A stretch of 64,000 bases of DNA from Ulota crispa. Lineage: Eukaryota > Streptophyta > Bryopsida > Orthotrichales > Orthotrichaceae. The notes beneath the pieces were generated by a model. The model saw nothing but the letters and a program-made list of their open reading frames with translations. It did not search any database and was not told the DNA's origin. This document shows positions 11,376 through 23,428 of the stretch, one piece after another (the first letter of the stretch is position 1; each line of letters opens with the position of its first letter). The stretch spans positions 16,392,002 to 16,456,001 of the forward strand of contig OY987242.1 of NCBI GenBank assembly GCA_963920765.1. The letters are read 5' to 3'. The position numbers and the translations under genes are program-made.

Positions 11376-14300
11376 TCAACTAAATCCTAAAGACTTCATA
11401 TATTGCTTAATTCCAGTAAGCACAGCACTTGCCTTCCATGTCAGTAAGCGAAATTCTAAGTCTAATTTATCCCAAAACTTCCAAACCTGTGAAAATAGCC
11501 CTTTCCGCTCCCTTTCTGACACTGCCTTGGATGATGTCCTGGCAACAATTAGGTATGTGTTGATGGGAGCACCCTGCAACACAAGCACGAACATATCACG
11601 TTGAGAAATGTGATTGAAATCTATAAAGAGTGTCTAGTGTTACAAAAAACGAAAATAAAACCTCGAGTTCCATAACTTCTTATTTTTGGAAATAAATAGG
11701 GGACACCCCCAGTTGCTACGTGGATACCCCTATAGCCAACCTATTAAATTTGTGATTATTATTACATTGAAATATGAAATAAAATCTTAGTGCACATTTG
11801 CGTCTACAAGCGTTGCAAACATGCAACAAACATGTCTCATTAGTGACATGGTCAAGAGTTAAACTTATAAATGGAGGGAGGGACTGGTTTAACTCTCAAC
11901 CATGTATTAATCCCTAAACATCGGGGAGGACAAAAATCGTCATCTCGCTCTGAGAAAAGGTTCTCTGGCTCATAAAAAAACATTTTTTCATTTGATTTTT
12001 TTCAGAAGTGACCACAAACACATGGTCCATCATGGAAGACAAAAAATTACCTCTTGAGATGTATTCATTTTTTTTGTAACCCAAAATGTGATAAGATCCA
12101 AAAACATGGTGTTAGCTCCCAAGCTGCCCTTCTTGCAATTTTCATGAGGGCACCATGCACTATTGACTTTTCCAACTTTTTGAAGCAATACTACTAGTGA
12201 CCATGTGCAAAACACTATAGACTGCTACAGGCAAGGCAAACCACGGTTATCCATCCGTCCTTTAAGGGTTAAGTGAGACATGTTTGTTGTATGTTTGCAA
12301 CGCTTGTAAACGCAAATGTGCACTAAAATATTGTTTGGATTTTATTTCATATTTCAATATAATAATAATCGCAAATTTAATAGGTTGGGCTATAGGGGTG
12401 TCCCCTAGTCATTCCCTTATTTTTATACCAAATTCAAGTCCCTTTCCTTGCAACGATAAATAAACAAAGGGACCCACAAATCATTCCATGCCTTTTCGTT
12501 CTCCTATTCTACCAGCATTTTGCGATTATCATTAGATAAGCAATACATCTGAGGAGTTGTTTATGATTCCATACCAGGGCATTGTCAACAGCTCGCAAAC
12601 AGTCATTTGTTTTCAAAAGTAGTAACACCACTCGAGGCAATCGCGCAAGTAAAGCTGATACCTCCCAAAAGTATTGTGAAGCATAACCCTGGAGATTTAG
12701 AACATTGACATCGAATTAGTACTTGGAGAATCAACTAATTTGAGAAAAAATCCTGTCAAAACCAGGGCTGAGAACTGCCCGAAAAATTTGCTTTAAGCAG
12801 CTAAAGGAACACATGTTTTCGTAACACTTGTGTGGAACTAAGAAAAAAAAGAGCCAGAAATCAAAATATAATAATAACATTCTATGAAGAAGTATTTGCA
12901 GTACTTAGATTAAACAGCTTGATAAATAATTGCAGTACCAAGTAAAATGTAGTTTACTGCCATAGATAGAAATTTCTTATATAAAAAACACCGAATGATC
13001 TGGCTTATCGTAAATGCAAAAACTCTGAAAACAGAAATCGATTAGCCAAACCTGAAGCTCTTCTCGTTCTTCTGGAGTGTCAGGTACAAGTAGGTGATCA
13101 ATTGATCGGTCTACTATCTTATCCCAGGGACGCATTGTAAGAATGGCAGCAAAAAGTGCATATAAGTCATCTCCAGCACCCAATCCTATACAGTGCTCCT
13201 TGATTTCCTTGGAATCGGCGAAGACAAGTGCCTGTATCCACAAATATTAAAACTGAAAACATCAACAAATAAAACAGAATTTTATATTATGTGAAATATG
13301 TGGATGAAGAACTTGACAATATTTAATGTAACGAGTTTTGATGGTACTCGTAACAGTATTAACAGGCTGTATTCTCATAACTGTAGGCATGTCCAAGGCT
13401 AGATTTGATGCGTGGGAACTTTCTGAAGTACATAATTATAATTACACACACTCAAATCATGCGTATTCAATGACTTGAATATCATGTGATTTCTTGTCAT
13501 AGAAGTAAACAATAGCATAAGATTCCCATTACCGCACTTCAAGACAAATGATAACAGGCAATTATAAATAGTGACAGGTTATATAAGAATCAAACCTTCC
13601 ATAATCCAGCATAATTGGATTGAATTACAGGATCCAATGTTTTATACAGCCCGTGGTCTAACAACACAAGCTGCGGTTCCTTAGTGCCTGAAGCAAAAAA
13701 CCGAGAAGAAATTATAACAGGTTCATAAAGTTCAATGGAACAATATTGACGTAGTGATTTTCAGAAAACACGACTAGCCCTACACGCAATCATCAAGCGT
13801 ACAATAACAAAATTAATGCACCAAAAGAAGGCGTAAGATCTATACAAGATTAATTTCAACCTCCATGTAAAATATTGAGATAGGAGATTGAGGTGAAAGA
13901 ACATACCAGGCTTAACACGGACCATCATGTTAGCAGCGTGAGGATCACAATGCACAAATCCATGACGGAAAATCATTTCTGCAAATATCTGACTGACCTG
14001 AATAAACAAGGCAAAGCAACTATAATTTTAATACGTCTGAAGTCATATAATTACCTAAACATTAAAAGATCACTGCATACTCAAAGTATAATTAGAATTT
14101 ACTCAGTACTACTAAAGCCAAAAATACACTTTTGTAGAATTGTAACATACCAATCGAGCTACATCGGCAGGACGAAGGCCAAGAGCTTTTATTGCTTGTA
14201 CATCAGTAACCCCGACACCATCCATGAACTCCATGGTGAGAATGCGTTGAGTGCACAACTCCCAATAAATATGAGGAACACTGATTTGAGAATACAACCT

Positions 14301-17300
14301 CGGGGACAATCTCTTGAAGTTTTCTAAACTCTTTTCACAGTTTTTACCTTCATTCAGAAAGTCCAGTTCCTGCACTCCCAGATATAGTATCAAAAACTGC
14401 CCCGTACTGGTTAAAAAAGCCATAAAAGTTGTTTCGGCATATTCAGGCCCAGCAATACCTGCTCTGCTTAGCTCTCTAACAGCATACAAGTACTGAAGTA
14501 AGAATGAATATATAGCACAAGTGTAAAAAACCTTGGGTAGGCTGTCACGAACTTCAGCTAACAACCACCTGCAAATACAAAAGGAATTCATGCTTCAGAA
14601 TCAAACGAACAGATAGAAAAGCCAGCATCTGATCACCTGAAGCATTAGAACGCATAGATCAAATTGAACACATCACACAAATATGTTGCCAAACACGAAC
14701 ATCCAGTCCCAAGATTGTAAAATCGTAGTCAGAGAGAAGGCATCAATCGTAAATTATTGTGGAAAGAAGTAGCACCTGTAGTCAAAAGAGGGAAAGAACC
14801 AATGAACAACACTGACTATGACATCAACAGTAGCTGTGTCAGCCATAGCAGAATCTGTCAAGTGCATGTGTTGGACCTATCCAAGAGCATATTCCAAGGT
14901 CAGCAAGGGGCATCATAAAGCGGACAGTTTTCCAGGTAAATTCAATGTATCAGGATAGTCATATATAAACTAGACTAACAAGTATTTGAATTGCTCATGT
15001 GATGAAAACAAGCTGCCACAATATAGTGAACATTTAAGATATACACACCTTTACAGCAAGTTTCTGACCATCAAAGGTTTTTGCTGCATGAACCTGCGCC
15101 AGTGACGCACTAGCAAGTGGCACTGGATCAAATTCCTCAAACACCTATCATTGACCACGGTCAAATCAGAAATTAAGTGGCCAAATTGATCTTTCCCTCT
15201 TAAAGACTGGTGTGTTATTTAAATGAATTTCATTAAGCCTTAATGATTATGTATGATTCAATTGATGGATCACAAAAATCTTAGTCTTAGAAGTTGATTA
15301 ATTGCTTATCCTCATCATTATTATCCGTTATCAGCAAACTGATGCTTGCTAACTAACCTCGTGACGCTTCACTGACAGCGCCCGTTTTCATCGTCAATGA
15401 CGTACGTAGCTGCTCATGTGAAGATATTCAAGCACACTCCGCTAGCATGTCTGATAATCATATACAAGGTTCCTTTCTTTATGAAAACTCTAAACAAAGT
15501 TTAGTAGGCAAGAAATACAAAGGAGCACAAAAGTGTAATCTATATTACATGTTTATTACCTTATGCATATACAAAGTGAAAGTGGTCTCACCATGCCACT
15601 GGAATCCATAAATATCATCGAGGTACAGTCATACAATTGATTAGGACCTTTGCAAGTTTCCATCTTTGCATTAATTGATCAAAAATTCAAAGAAATACCT
15701 CGTTTGGAAGACGACCAAGTTCAGCCATAAAAACATCGCAGACTTGCTTGTACGTCGAAACCGGGCACTTGTCCAACATTGATGCCCGCATGACTTTTAC
15801 ATACTCCTCAGGCAACAGATAATCCTGCAAAGATGACTTATGGTAATTGAGAAACCCTAAATGATCTTCGCGACAATTGAACTTGAACTCCGAATTTAAT
15901 ACAATGGACAACTAGCAAGAAAAACGCAATGGAGCAATAACCGAGTATGAAATACTTTTGACTACCACACAAAACCAGGATAAAAGTATTAGAGTACGGT
16001 AATATATGTGAAACTACAACAAAAGAATAGAATCACGTACCAATTGACCAATGTGTTGACCGAGCTTGATGTAAATCCCGCCATTCTTAAAACACAAGGC
16101 TTGCAACCTATTAGCGCAGCGCAAATGAGCTTCATGTCTAGCTAGTTCTCGCTCATCGCTTCCTTCCGCCAAACCATACAATGAATACTTGTAATCTGCC
16201 AAAACAAAACAAAAAAATTCTTAGGTAAATTAAAGCTTATGAACTACTCCCTTTGTCCCTCTAAAAACGTCCAAAAGCTTCCTTGCAAAGGATTAACTGT
16301 GTTTTTAGTCTTTGTGCTAGTGACACATGCATTCTAGAATCAATATACCATCTGCCAAATGTATACAAAATCTCCAATTTTGATGTCACTATGTAGGCAC
16401 CCAAATCTCATGCAAAAAATACCATATTTGTGCATAGTTTGTGAATGCTGCCAACTCCTCATTATTTTAGTCTTTGTGGTAGTGACACACGCATTATAGA
16501 ATCAATATACCATCTACCAAATGTATGCAAAATCTCCAGCTTTGATGTTGTTGTTTGGGCACCCAAATTTCATGCAAAAAGTACCATATTTGTGCATTTT
16601 GCCAACTCCTCATTATTGATGATTATAAAATGAGTAGCAACAATGGTACCTCATATGGGCAAGGCCAAGCTTGCTAGGAGAGGAATGCTCTCTAATTGCT
16701 TAACTTGTCTTTTCAACATGACAAACGCTTTCTCAACGTTTAAAATTAGCAAAAGGGAGCTTTTTAGTGGTACAAGAAATGTGTTTGAATTGGACGTTTT
16801 TAGAGGGAGAAAGGGAGTACGTGTAAATGAAAAATTCCAAACTCGGAAGAAAATCTACAGAAGGCAAACCACAAAACGAAATCGCTTAACCTCACGCCGG
16901 AGTTTAAAACACTACACTAATAATGGTATTTAGTGCTGGCAGCACTAATTACAAACCCCAACACTAAATGTCAACAATTCTATTAATGTTGTCATCACTA
17001 AAGGTCAACATATACACTATTTGTCAACTACTGTAATTTTTGGGAATGTAATTTTTTTACAAGTTTTTTGGTTCATTTGATTAGACTAAAATTTAAAAAT
17101 TAAATTTATGAGTTAATATCTAGACAACTAACACAAATCCCATTTCTATAGCCAAAATCCTAGTCTACAAGGGGTTTAGGACAAGAAGAAGAGGCAACAA
17201 AGAGTGGTGTGCACAAAAAGAATAAGGCAACTCTAAATGCAAACTAGTTAAGATTTAGAATGAGTGAAGTAAAAGTGCAAGTAACACTATTGGTAACATA

Positions 17301-17780
17301 ACACTAAATACCATTATTAGTGTAATCCTCAAAATCAACTCAACAACCGAGAAAGTCCAAACCTAACGTAATCCACAACAACTCCTTCCTAAACCTCCAG
17401 ATTAAAATCTATTAGGTCATCGAACCTGCAATCATCGCAACCGAAGTGGCCACGTCGCGAGCCAGTCTGACAGGAATGGAATACAACATGGTTGCCCTCC
17501 GAGTCGGATGCTCTCCATTGGCAACCCAAGCAGCAGCTCCGACAACTCCCGTCCCAAGCGCGAACGTCCCCAGCCTCCTCGTCCATCCTCGCCTCGGCGT
17601 CGCTCCATCCGCAACCACGGTCGTTGCAAACCCTCTCCTTCCAAGTGCCTGCACCTCTCCAGCTCCAGATCGAGAAACCTCGACTATTCCCTTGAAAAAC
17701 TCGGGAAGATTCTCAGCGGATGATCGACTGCGCAGTGATCTTGCGGTGAATGCCGCCAAGCGACGCCGCACTTGATGCAT
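11376..17780 (-). CDS. ABC1/ADCK1-type atypical kinase (ABC1K), probably mitochondrial
   Basis: Twelve exons chain in frame (587 aa): 17780-17426, 16195-16041, 15824-15699, 15144-15049, 14876-14776, 14568-14532, 14369-14151, 13997-13907, 13687-13596, 13231-13052, 12688-12575, 11573-11376, all with GT-AG borders. The first exon gives an Arg/Ala/Ser-rich, acid-poor N-terminus, as in mitochondrial presequences. The ABC1 hallmarks are visible: the KxGQ motif ([17 protein letters not shown]), the Ala-rich loop ([11 protein letters not shown]), the catalytic Lys (LAVKVQ), HCDPHAAN, and LLDHG in place of DFG. The family consists of UbiB-like atypical kinases linked to quinone and lipid homeostasis. 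From memory it is closest to the ADCK1-like plant group (Arabidopsis ATATH9); this is a recollection, not a search. The start at 17780 is the first Met of the long N-terminal frame. The first intron carries two TA-flanked MITEs and the last intron a nested pair. Confidence 0.93.
11688..12415. mobile_element. Mutator-like foldback MITE (family D, copy 1) in the last ABC1K intron
   Basis: The ends are inverted (GGAAATAAATAGGGGACACC; right end GTGTCCCCTAGTCATTCC) and flanked by a perfect 9-bp duplication CTTATTTTT at 11679-11687 and 12416-12424. A 9-bp duplication is typical of the Mutator superfamily. Long subterminal arms pair with each other. A TTAA-flanked element is inserted in the middle. 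A related copy lies at about 46214-46860. Confidence 0.85.
11911..12268. mobile_element. TTAA-flanked piggyBac-like MITE nested in family D
   Basis: TTAA lies at 11907-11910 and 12269-12272. The ends read (T)CCCTAAAC and TTTAAGGG. The related family D copy near 46425 lacks the insert: its flank reads CCATGT...GAGACAT across the same point, which supports simple TTAA duplication. The internal sequence resembles 32581-32971. There is no transposase; the internal open frames are not coding-like. Confidence 0.8.
16247..16817. mobile_element. Stowaway-like MITE in ABC1K intron 1, with internal duplication
   Basis: The ends read CTCCCTTTGTCCCTCTAAAA and its inverse (TTTTTAGAGGGAGAAAGGGAG), flanked by TA at 16245-16246 and 16818-16819. 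This fits the Tc1/mariner-derived Stowaway type. An internal block of roughly 165 bp occurs twice in tandem (about 16290-16450 and 16455-16615), which makes this copy longer than its relative at 29979-30381. Confidence 0.82.
16915..17322. mobile_element. TA-flanked MITE with CACTAATAATGG ends, in ABC1K intron 1
   Basis: The terminal inverted repeats CACTAATAATGGTATTTAGTG and CACTAAATACCATTATTAGTG are flanked by TA at 16913-16914 and 17323-17324. The ends begin with CACTA, but the 2-bp TA duplication fits mariner/Stowaway better than En/Spm. A related, more divergent copy lies at 19041-19319. Confidence 0.75.
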
Positions 17781-18128
17781 GGCTGTTGAAACTGTGCGAG
17801 AACGCTCTCCGGAGCGAAGATTAGTTTGCGCAAGTCATGGCTGAAGAGTGAAGAGGGGTGACAGGGGAGAAACCCTAATTGGGAGGGGCCCGGAAGGACG
17901 GTGATGACGTGGACGAGGCTGTGGCCGCGGGAAAGTTGAGCCGCTGGCAGTTATTGGCGGTTGACAGTTGGGGTCCACGTCGGCTCTGTCCGGAGCAGTT
18001 GCGTGACTTGCGTACCGGCTACCGAGGCGTCGAGGGCTTGTTACTGTGTGGCACGGTAAGTTTTCATCCTCGCCATCGGAGCACTGTTCATTTCAACTGG
18101 CATTTTGTGTTACATATGTTTTGCACTA

Positions 18129-18460
18129 CACTAAATACTGCATTTAGGTTGACTTGACAATTAGGTTGACTTAACTTGGAAATTTATCTCATGACTTATT
18201 AGTTAACCATGACTCATTAGTTAGCCACTTGGAAGTGCATGTAACTCTCTAAAAACTTGAATTTCACATGAATTACAATATGAAAGCCCATATTTTATTG
18301 TTCTAGAGTTTTGTTATTGTTGCTAGATTTTTTAAAATTTGTTTATTGAAATAAGTATTTGATGAAGATTACTATAACAATAATAAATACTTAAATAGTG
18401 TAAAATATCAAAAAATCAGCGTGGGGCAATTGAAACGTAATTGAAACACAATATTCAATG
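18129..18460. mobile_element. family F MITE upstream of ABC1K
   Basis: It begins CACTAAATACTGCATTTAGG after TA (18127-18128) and ends AATATTCAATG before TA (18461-18462). It matches the interior of 27275-27934 outside the nested foldback. Confidence 0.7.
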
Positions 18461-18464
18461 TAGG

Positions 18465-18469
<5 letters not shown>

Positions 18470-18528
<59 letters not shown>
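18470..18528. repeat. (AT)n microsatellite
   Basis: About 29 AT dinucleotides without interruption. It borders the foldback at 18528-18920, whose right end also runs into a short AT tract. Confidence 0.95.
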
Positions 18529-18529
<1 letters not shown>

Positions 18530-18920
18530 ACACCATTTTATCACACTTACTATATAGGGTTTATACTTATGATATCACAATAGGTGTGGTCTATATTACA
18601 ATAGGTTTGGCCTATATCTATGATATTATAATAAGTGTGGATCATAGACACAGCATTACTAAATTGAAGATATAATTTGACATATAAGTTGTAACTTCAA
18701 TTTTGTTTTTCAACTCTAGATCATGCTTACAGTATTGACTAAGATATTTAATTTATACTAAGTTAAATTTAGATTTTTTAATTAATATTATGAGCTAGAT
18801 CTAGAGTTGAAGTTATAATTTCTATATCAGGATTTATCTTCAATTTAGTGGTGTCCTAATCATGATCCACACCTATTATAATACCATAAATATTGGCCAT
18901 ATATAGTAGGTGGGGTATAT
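18528..18920. mobile_element. foldback MITE bounded by AT repeats
   Basis: The left arm (CCACACC...ATATGATATCACAATAGGTGTGG type) pairs with CCACACCTATTATAATACCA near 18875, and AACTCTAGATC with GATCTAGAGTTG around the centre. Its ends fade into AT tracts, so a target duplication cannot be judged. Confidence 0.6.
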
Positions 18921-19040
18921 ATATATATCAATTCCTTTTACATTATCTTTGTTGTTTAGGAATGATAATAGTGTGTCTTTGGGTCTTCATACAAGGAGAA
19001 GTAATGTGTACTTTAACTTAGAAACTTTCTTGGAGAAATT

Positions 19041-19319
19041 CACTACAAGAATAATGGTATTTAGTATTTGCAACAGTAGAGGAGTATTGTAATATTAAAT
19101 GTCAACAATTATCTTACATTACAATGTCAACAAAATGACTAACTTTCAACTAGATTTCTCCTAAATTTTCAAAATTAGCACCTATTTGGTTCACCTTGAA
19201 TTAAATAACTCTCCAATATGAATATTAATTTTCAAGTAAATGAAAATTAGAATGAGCTACATAATAGAGTAAATAACTTTGTAGGTACCATGACACTAGA
19301 TTTCATTATTAGTATAGTG
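19041..19319. mobile_element. CACTA-ended MITE
   Basis: It begins CACTACAAGAATAATGGTAT and ends with the rough inverse ATTTCATTATTAGTATAGTG. Sequence TAATGGTATTTAGT is shared with 16915-17322. No clear duplication of target is seen. Confidence 0.6.
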
Positions 19320-20444
19320 AAGTCTATCTTTGTATTTGTGTTCATGCTCCTTTAGTAATGATTTCTCTCACATGCTCTATATTGATTTTTTTTCATTACT
19401 TTACAATTTAATTTTTTATAATTGTAACACATTTAAAAAAACCTTGGTTTTTCTAACATGCACATTGTTGGTTTTTATTTCCTTCTTTGTTGAAAAGTCA
19501 ACTTTTGATAAGTGCATGATACATACTTGTTGATTGTCACCAATATTTGTCACCTATTGTGACAAGAAGCCTTAACTTTTTCATGATGTTATTGCTAATT
19601 GTTGCTTATTGCCAAAAAAAAAAAGTCTTTGACTTTCTAGATGATGGTGAGAGTATTGTGAGTGGAAACTATTTGCATAATGATTGAAAAAGTTGGTTGA
19701 ACTATTTTTTGTTATTTTAAAACTTGTTCATAAAATTAGTTTTATTAACTATGTGTGCCTTGAGCTACTATGGTTGTTTTCATTAAAATGCTACTAACAT
19801 GAAAAATAATTTTGATGAACCGGTCATAAATTTTAATAGTATCAGCATGCTTTTGGATTGACTATTGTAATGTGTCACAAACTTCTTGACTTCTACAAAT
19901 CAATCTTCAGTAAAAAAAATGGCACACATTGAATTTTTTTAGAGAGCACATAGATTTTTTTAACACAAACATAGAGATTTGAGCTACAAGCATTTTTTGG
20001 ATCATAGGAGAAAATATTTTCAAAAACATCCTTCCACTTCTTCATCTCAACTTCTAATTTAGAATTAACAAAATCACTAAACTGAGATTCATCATGGGGT
20101 AATACAATTATTAGTATTTATAATCACATAGATAATTTAGTACAAAACACAATGTTCATTAATTTTGGGGAAATTTTAAATTTTTGGACTTATGAATTTT
20201 ACTTCCTTGAAGGAGTATTTAATAAATACTCAAGTAAGGATGTAAAGTTTCAAAAGTATTGTAATCAGTTTTTTCTCAAATTAATGAATATTGTGATATA
20301 AGTGTTATTTAAAGGCGGAAAGATACTTCATTTGAGGTCAAGGGTTTCAACTTTGTAAGTGTATTTGAATATCAATCAAGATATGTAACACTATAGATGC
20401 CATATTTTTCAAGGTGCGTGTTTCAAATTTCACAATCAAGTTAA

Positions 20445-21972
20445 CCCTTAAACGACTACAAGGCTCCGTCGTCCCCCCTCTGTAGAATAGGCATACTGTC
20501 CTTTCGCGCGATTGCGCATTCTCGAGAGACGGTTGTTTCAAAATCAATTTCATGCGATGCATTAGGAATGTTGTCGCAATGTAGGTGGGTTTGTTTATGA
20601 GAAGATCTGCTTTGGGATTACAAAAGTGATAGATGCTTCCGTTGCTATACGTTTTGTGGGGTGACCCGGAGAATTGCAATTTTCTTGGTAGCATATGGGT
20701 GACGTGGTCTGCCACTTGCATAGGAAGAGGATGGCGGGAAGTATTTGAGATGTCCTGTTGTATGCGCTGGACACATCATTCATCATTTGGCAGCGGATAC
20801 AAAGCAACCGTGTGAGACTTCTAGCACTGTCATGGGTCGCAATATCGATTGCGTGGAGATATATAGAATCCGGCAAGGATTGCAGCCCAAGATTGCAGCT
20901 CACTTTGTTTCCTCAAAAAAATTTCTTTTGATTCGCTGTCTAGTTACACGGTGCTCCTCTGTATCCCTCTACGGGCCCGTTTGGTTTGCATAGTCGTCGC
21001 ATGCGCTGTAACGGAGTGGCATTCTGGGGGAGTTTAGTGGTGAAGTTCTGGAGGAGTTCGATGGTGCAAGGTGGGGGGTTGTTCTAGATTTCAAAAACTC
21101 AGCGCACGTCTGCACCGTTGGGAGCACCAGCTCTTGCCTAGACGTAGGAGCAACTGCCAGATCCATATTGCATGTTAGTTTTCAACACGGCGGTTACTTG
21201 GCCTCCTTTGCAATTTCTCTTTGTACCGGATGAGAGCTGTGCCATTACAAACTACAATGTGACGATGAACACTCCTCCATGAATTTTGGTGGAATGATAA
21301 GCTCCGCGTCATGTGTGGAATTATTGCAGGGGCCATGTTGGGTTCAGTGTGCAACCCCATGACCACCTCGGCTTGAACTTCAACCTGATCCTCACCAAGA
21401 TCGTCAATCATGGGTTGTCCAGGAAACGATTTAGGCGCTCCATTCATTATTCAAACGCATCCACAAGCCATGCTTTAACCACCACTACCTAAACCACTCC
21501 ACAAGGTTTTGTACTAGGTTCACAAGCATTTTTGGCCTGGATGAGCATGACAAAAGTCACGACAAAGCTTACGGTGCTAATACTACTGAACAATTTATGA
21601 TAACAATCTCCAAATCCAAGTACGCCCCCACTCTCTTCCACTACGTTGAAATCAAAGAAGATTGAAGTAAACCCACCCGCCAACCCGCACGCCACCGTGG
21701 AGAACCGTTTGCCACGTCCTCAGCCGACCACCTCCATTTCCTTTGGGCTCGACAAAACAACCTGCCCATACATATTTGTAGAGAAAACCGACTACAAATC
21801 ACTCCTGAATGCTAAAAAATCATCGCTTGCATTTGAAAAGTACCGCGGAAGGTTAGGGAAGACACATGTACACGATCACAAAAATTTTGATCAAAACTAG
21901 GCTTGCTAAGGTCGTTGAATACGATAAAAAAGCCGTGTATTGGCCGCAGTGGCATGCTGCAGCGTTTAAGTG
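20445..21972. mobile_element. 1.5 kb TTAA-flanked element, GC-richer than its surroundings
   Basis: TTAA lies at 20441-20444 and 21973-21976. The ends CCCTTAAACG and CGTTTAAGTG are inverted. The interior is clearly richer in G+C than neighbouring DNA and may be a decayed coding region. A plus-strand stretch near 21430 reads LSRKRFRRSIHYSN, loosely like piggyBac transposases (LSRxRF...), but this alone is not convincing. The length suits a partly deleted autonomous element. Confidence 0.55.
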
Positions 21973-21976
21973 TTAA

Positions 21977-23428
21977 TGTACTGTACTTAAAAAAAACCCA
22001 TTATTAAATGTTTTTTGTATAAAATTCAACGCAATTTCTTCAAATTGGGATGAAGTTTTAATAAAATTTGTTGAAACGTTGTGCAAGTTTGGATGAGAGC
22101 GTAATAATACCAACATCAAAATTAGCACTTAACAAGGGGTCTTTGTTTAGTGATGGCATCATTCCAAAATTTTGTTTTATAAACTTACAACCAACTAAAT
22201 CCTATCCTTAGGTCTCAGAATTTATACCTATTCTTGATTTTTGTGACCATGTCAATGCCATATTTTCATTTCTATACAATAAAGAAGCTTCTAGCTTTTA
22301 TTAGGTCTCAGATATTTGAAATTGACCGACCCTTGTCATCTTTTATTTATACACTATCTACCATTCAATAAGAGTACAACTTATTTATGTATGAGCTATT
22401 CATTCAAAACATGTTGCTCAAAAAATGAAGAAAATTTATTTCATGTGATTTATTCAATTGTAACATCAAGCTCTTCCAAATCTCAAAGACAAGTATATTT
22501 AATACATCAATGTTTAAATAAGAAATAAACAAGGTGGTGAGATGATTTCACTTGATTTGCATTTCTCATATAAAAGATCCTACATTTCCAAATAATATTC
22601 TTGGCAAATGCTGTAAATCACCACAACGCAAGCATCTATCAAAAATTTAAGTAAGTTGCCATGATATTCTTTACTTTGCACAAAACACACATGCAAATTC
22701 CAAGACAAATCTAGCATCACCTCAAGGTACCGGTACTTTCTTAACAGCATCCAAGTAACCTCTTCTACTACAGCTAAATAGTATAATATCTCTACCAACA
22801 ACTCTGCTATATAGAATGACATTAATTGCAACAAACCCAAATTCGTGAATAGATTTTCTCCGCAATAAATAGAGATAAAGACCGAAATACTACAATTCAT
22901 TCATGGAAAGTATTTTACAGAAAGTAAGATGGTGATAAGACACAACCAGACTGAAGAAACAGAATGTACACAAAAATACATAACTCTGCGGTAAACACAG
23001 GAAAAATCGGTACATCAACCTAAAATTCCTCACTTTTTCTGACCAAATTGTGGCATGAATTTCTCACAACAAAAGCACAAAATTCATAATCCATTATAGA
23101 TTCAACGTCCACTAACCTCCCAAAACTAGCACTAAACCGCCACTGTGCAAAAATATATAAACAAACTCTGTCTCTCACGTAACAACCTCCCGCACATCTG
23201 CTGCTCGTAACACCTTTTGTAGCCAATTTGGTACACAAAGCTCAGCAGACGACAAAGTATAGAAACAAGAGTAAAAAACTGAAGGATATGTTTGGTGTCA
23301 AGGAAAGGGTTAAAAATCAAAATAAAAACTACGGAGGAGGCAAATCGATGCAAAAGATAAAAATTGAAGCCTTTTTTGATGCAAGTACTCGTGCATGTAA
23401 AAGAGCTATGGAAAAGGGAGATGTTTAA
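21977..23428. other. GBSS 3' flank, no gene seen
   Basis: AT-rich DNA downstream of GBSS with no coding-like frame on either strand. It presumably holds the GBSS 3' UTR and polyadenylation region. Confidence 0.6.

Noticed and set aside
16915-17322. Assignment to the CACTA (En/Spm) superfamily
   Set aside because: The ends begin CACTA, but the flank duplication is TA, not 3 bp.
17446-17775. Plus-strand frames over the ABC1K first exon
   Set aside because: They are antisense shadows of the GC-rich targeting peptide exon, which fits the gene model with a good splice donor.
17879-18157. GC-rich plus-strand frame with a donor-like GGTAAG near 18054
   Set aside because: It has no ATG start and no similarity I recognise; it most likely lies in the ABC1K upstream region.
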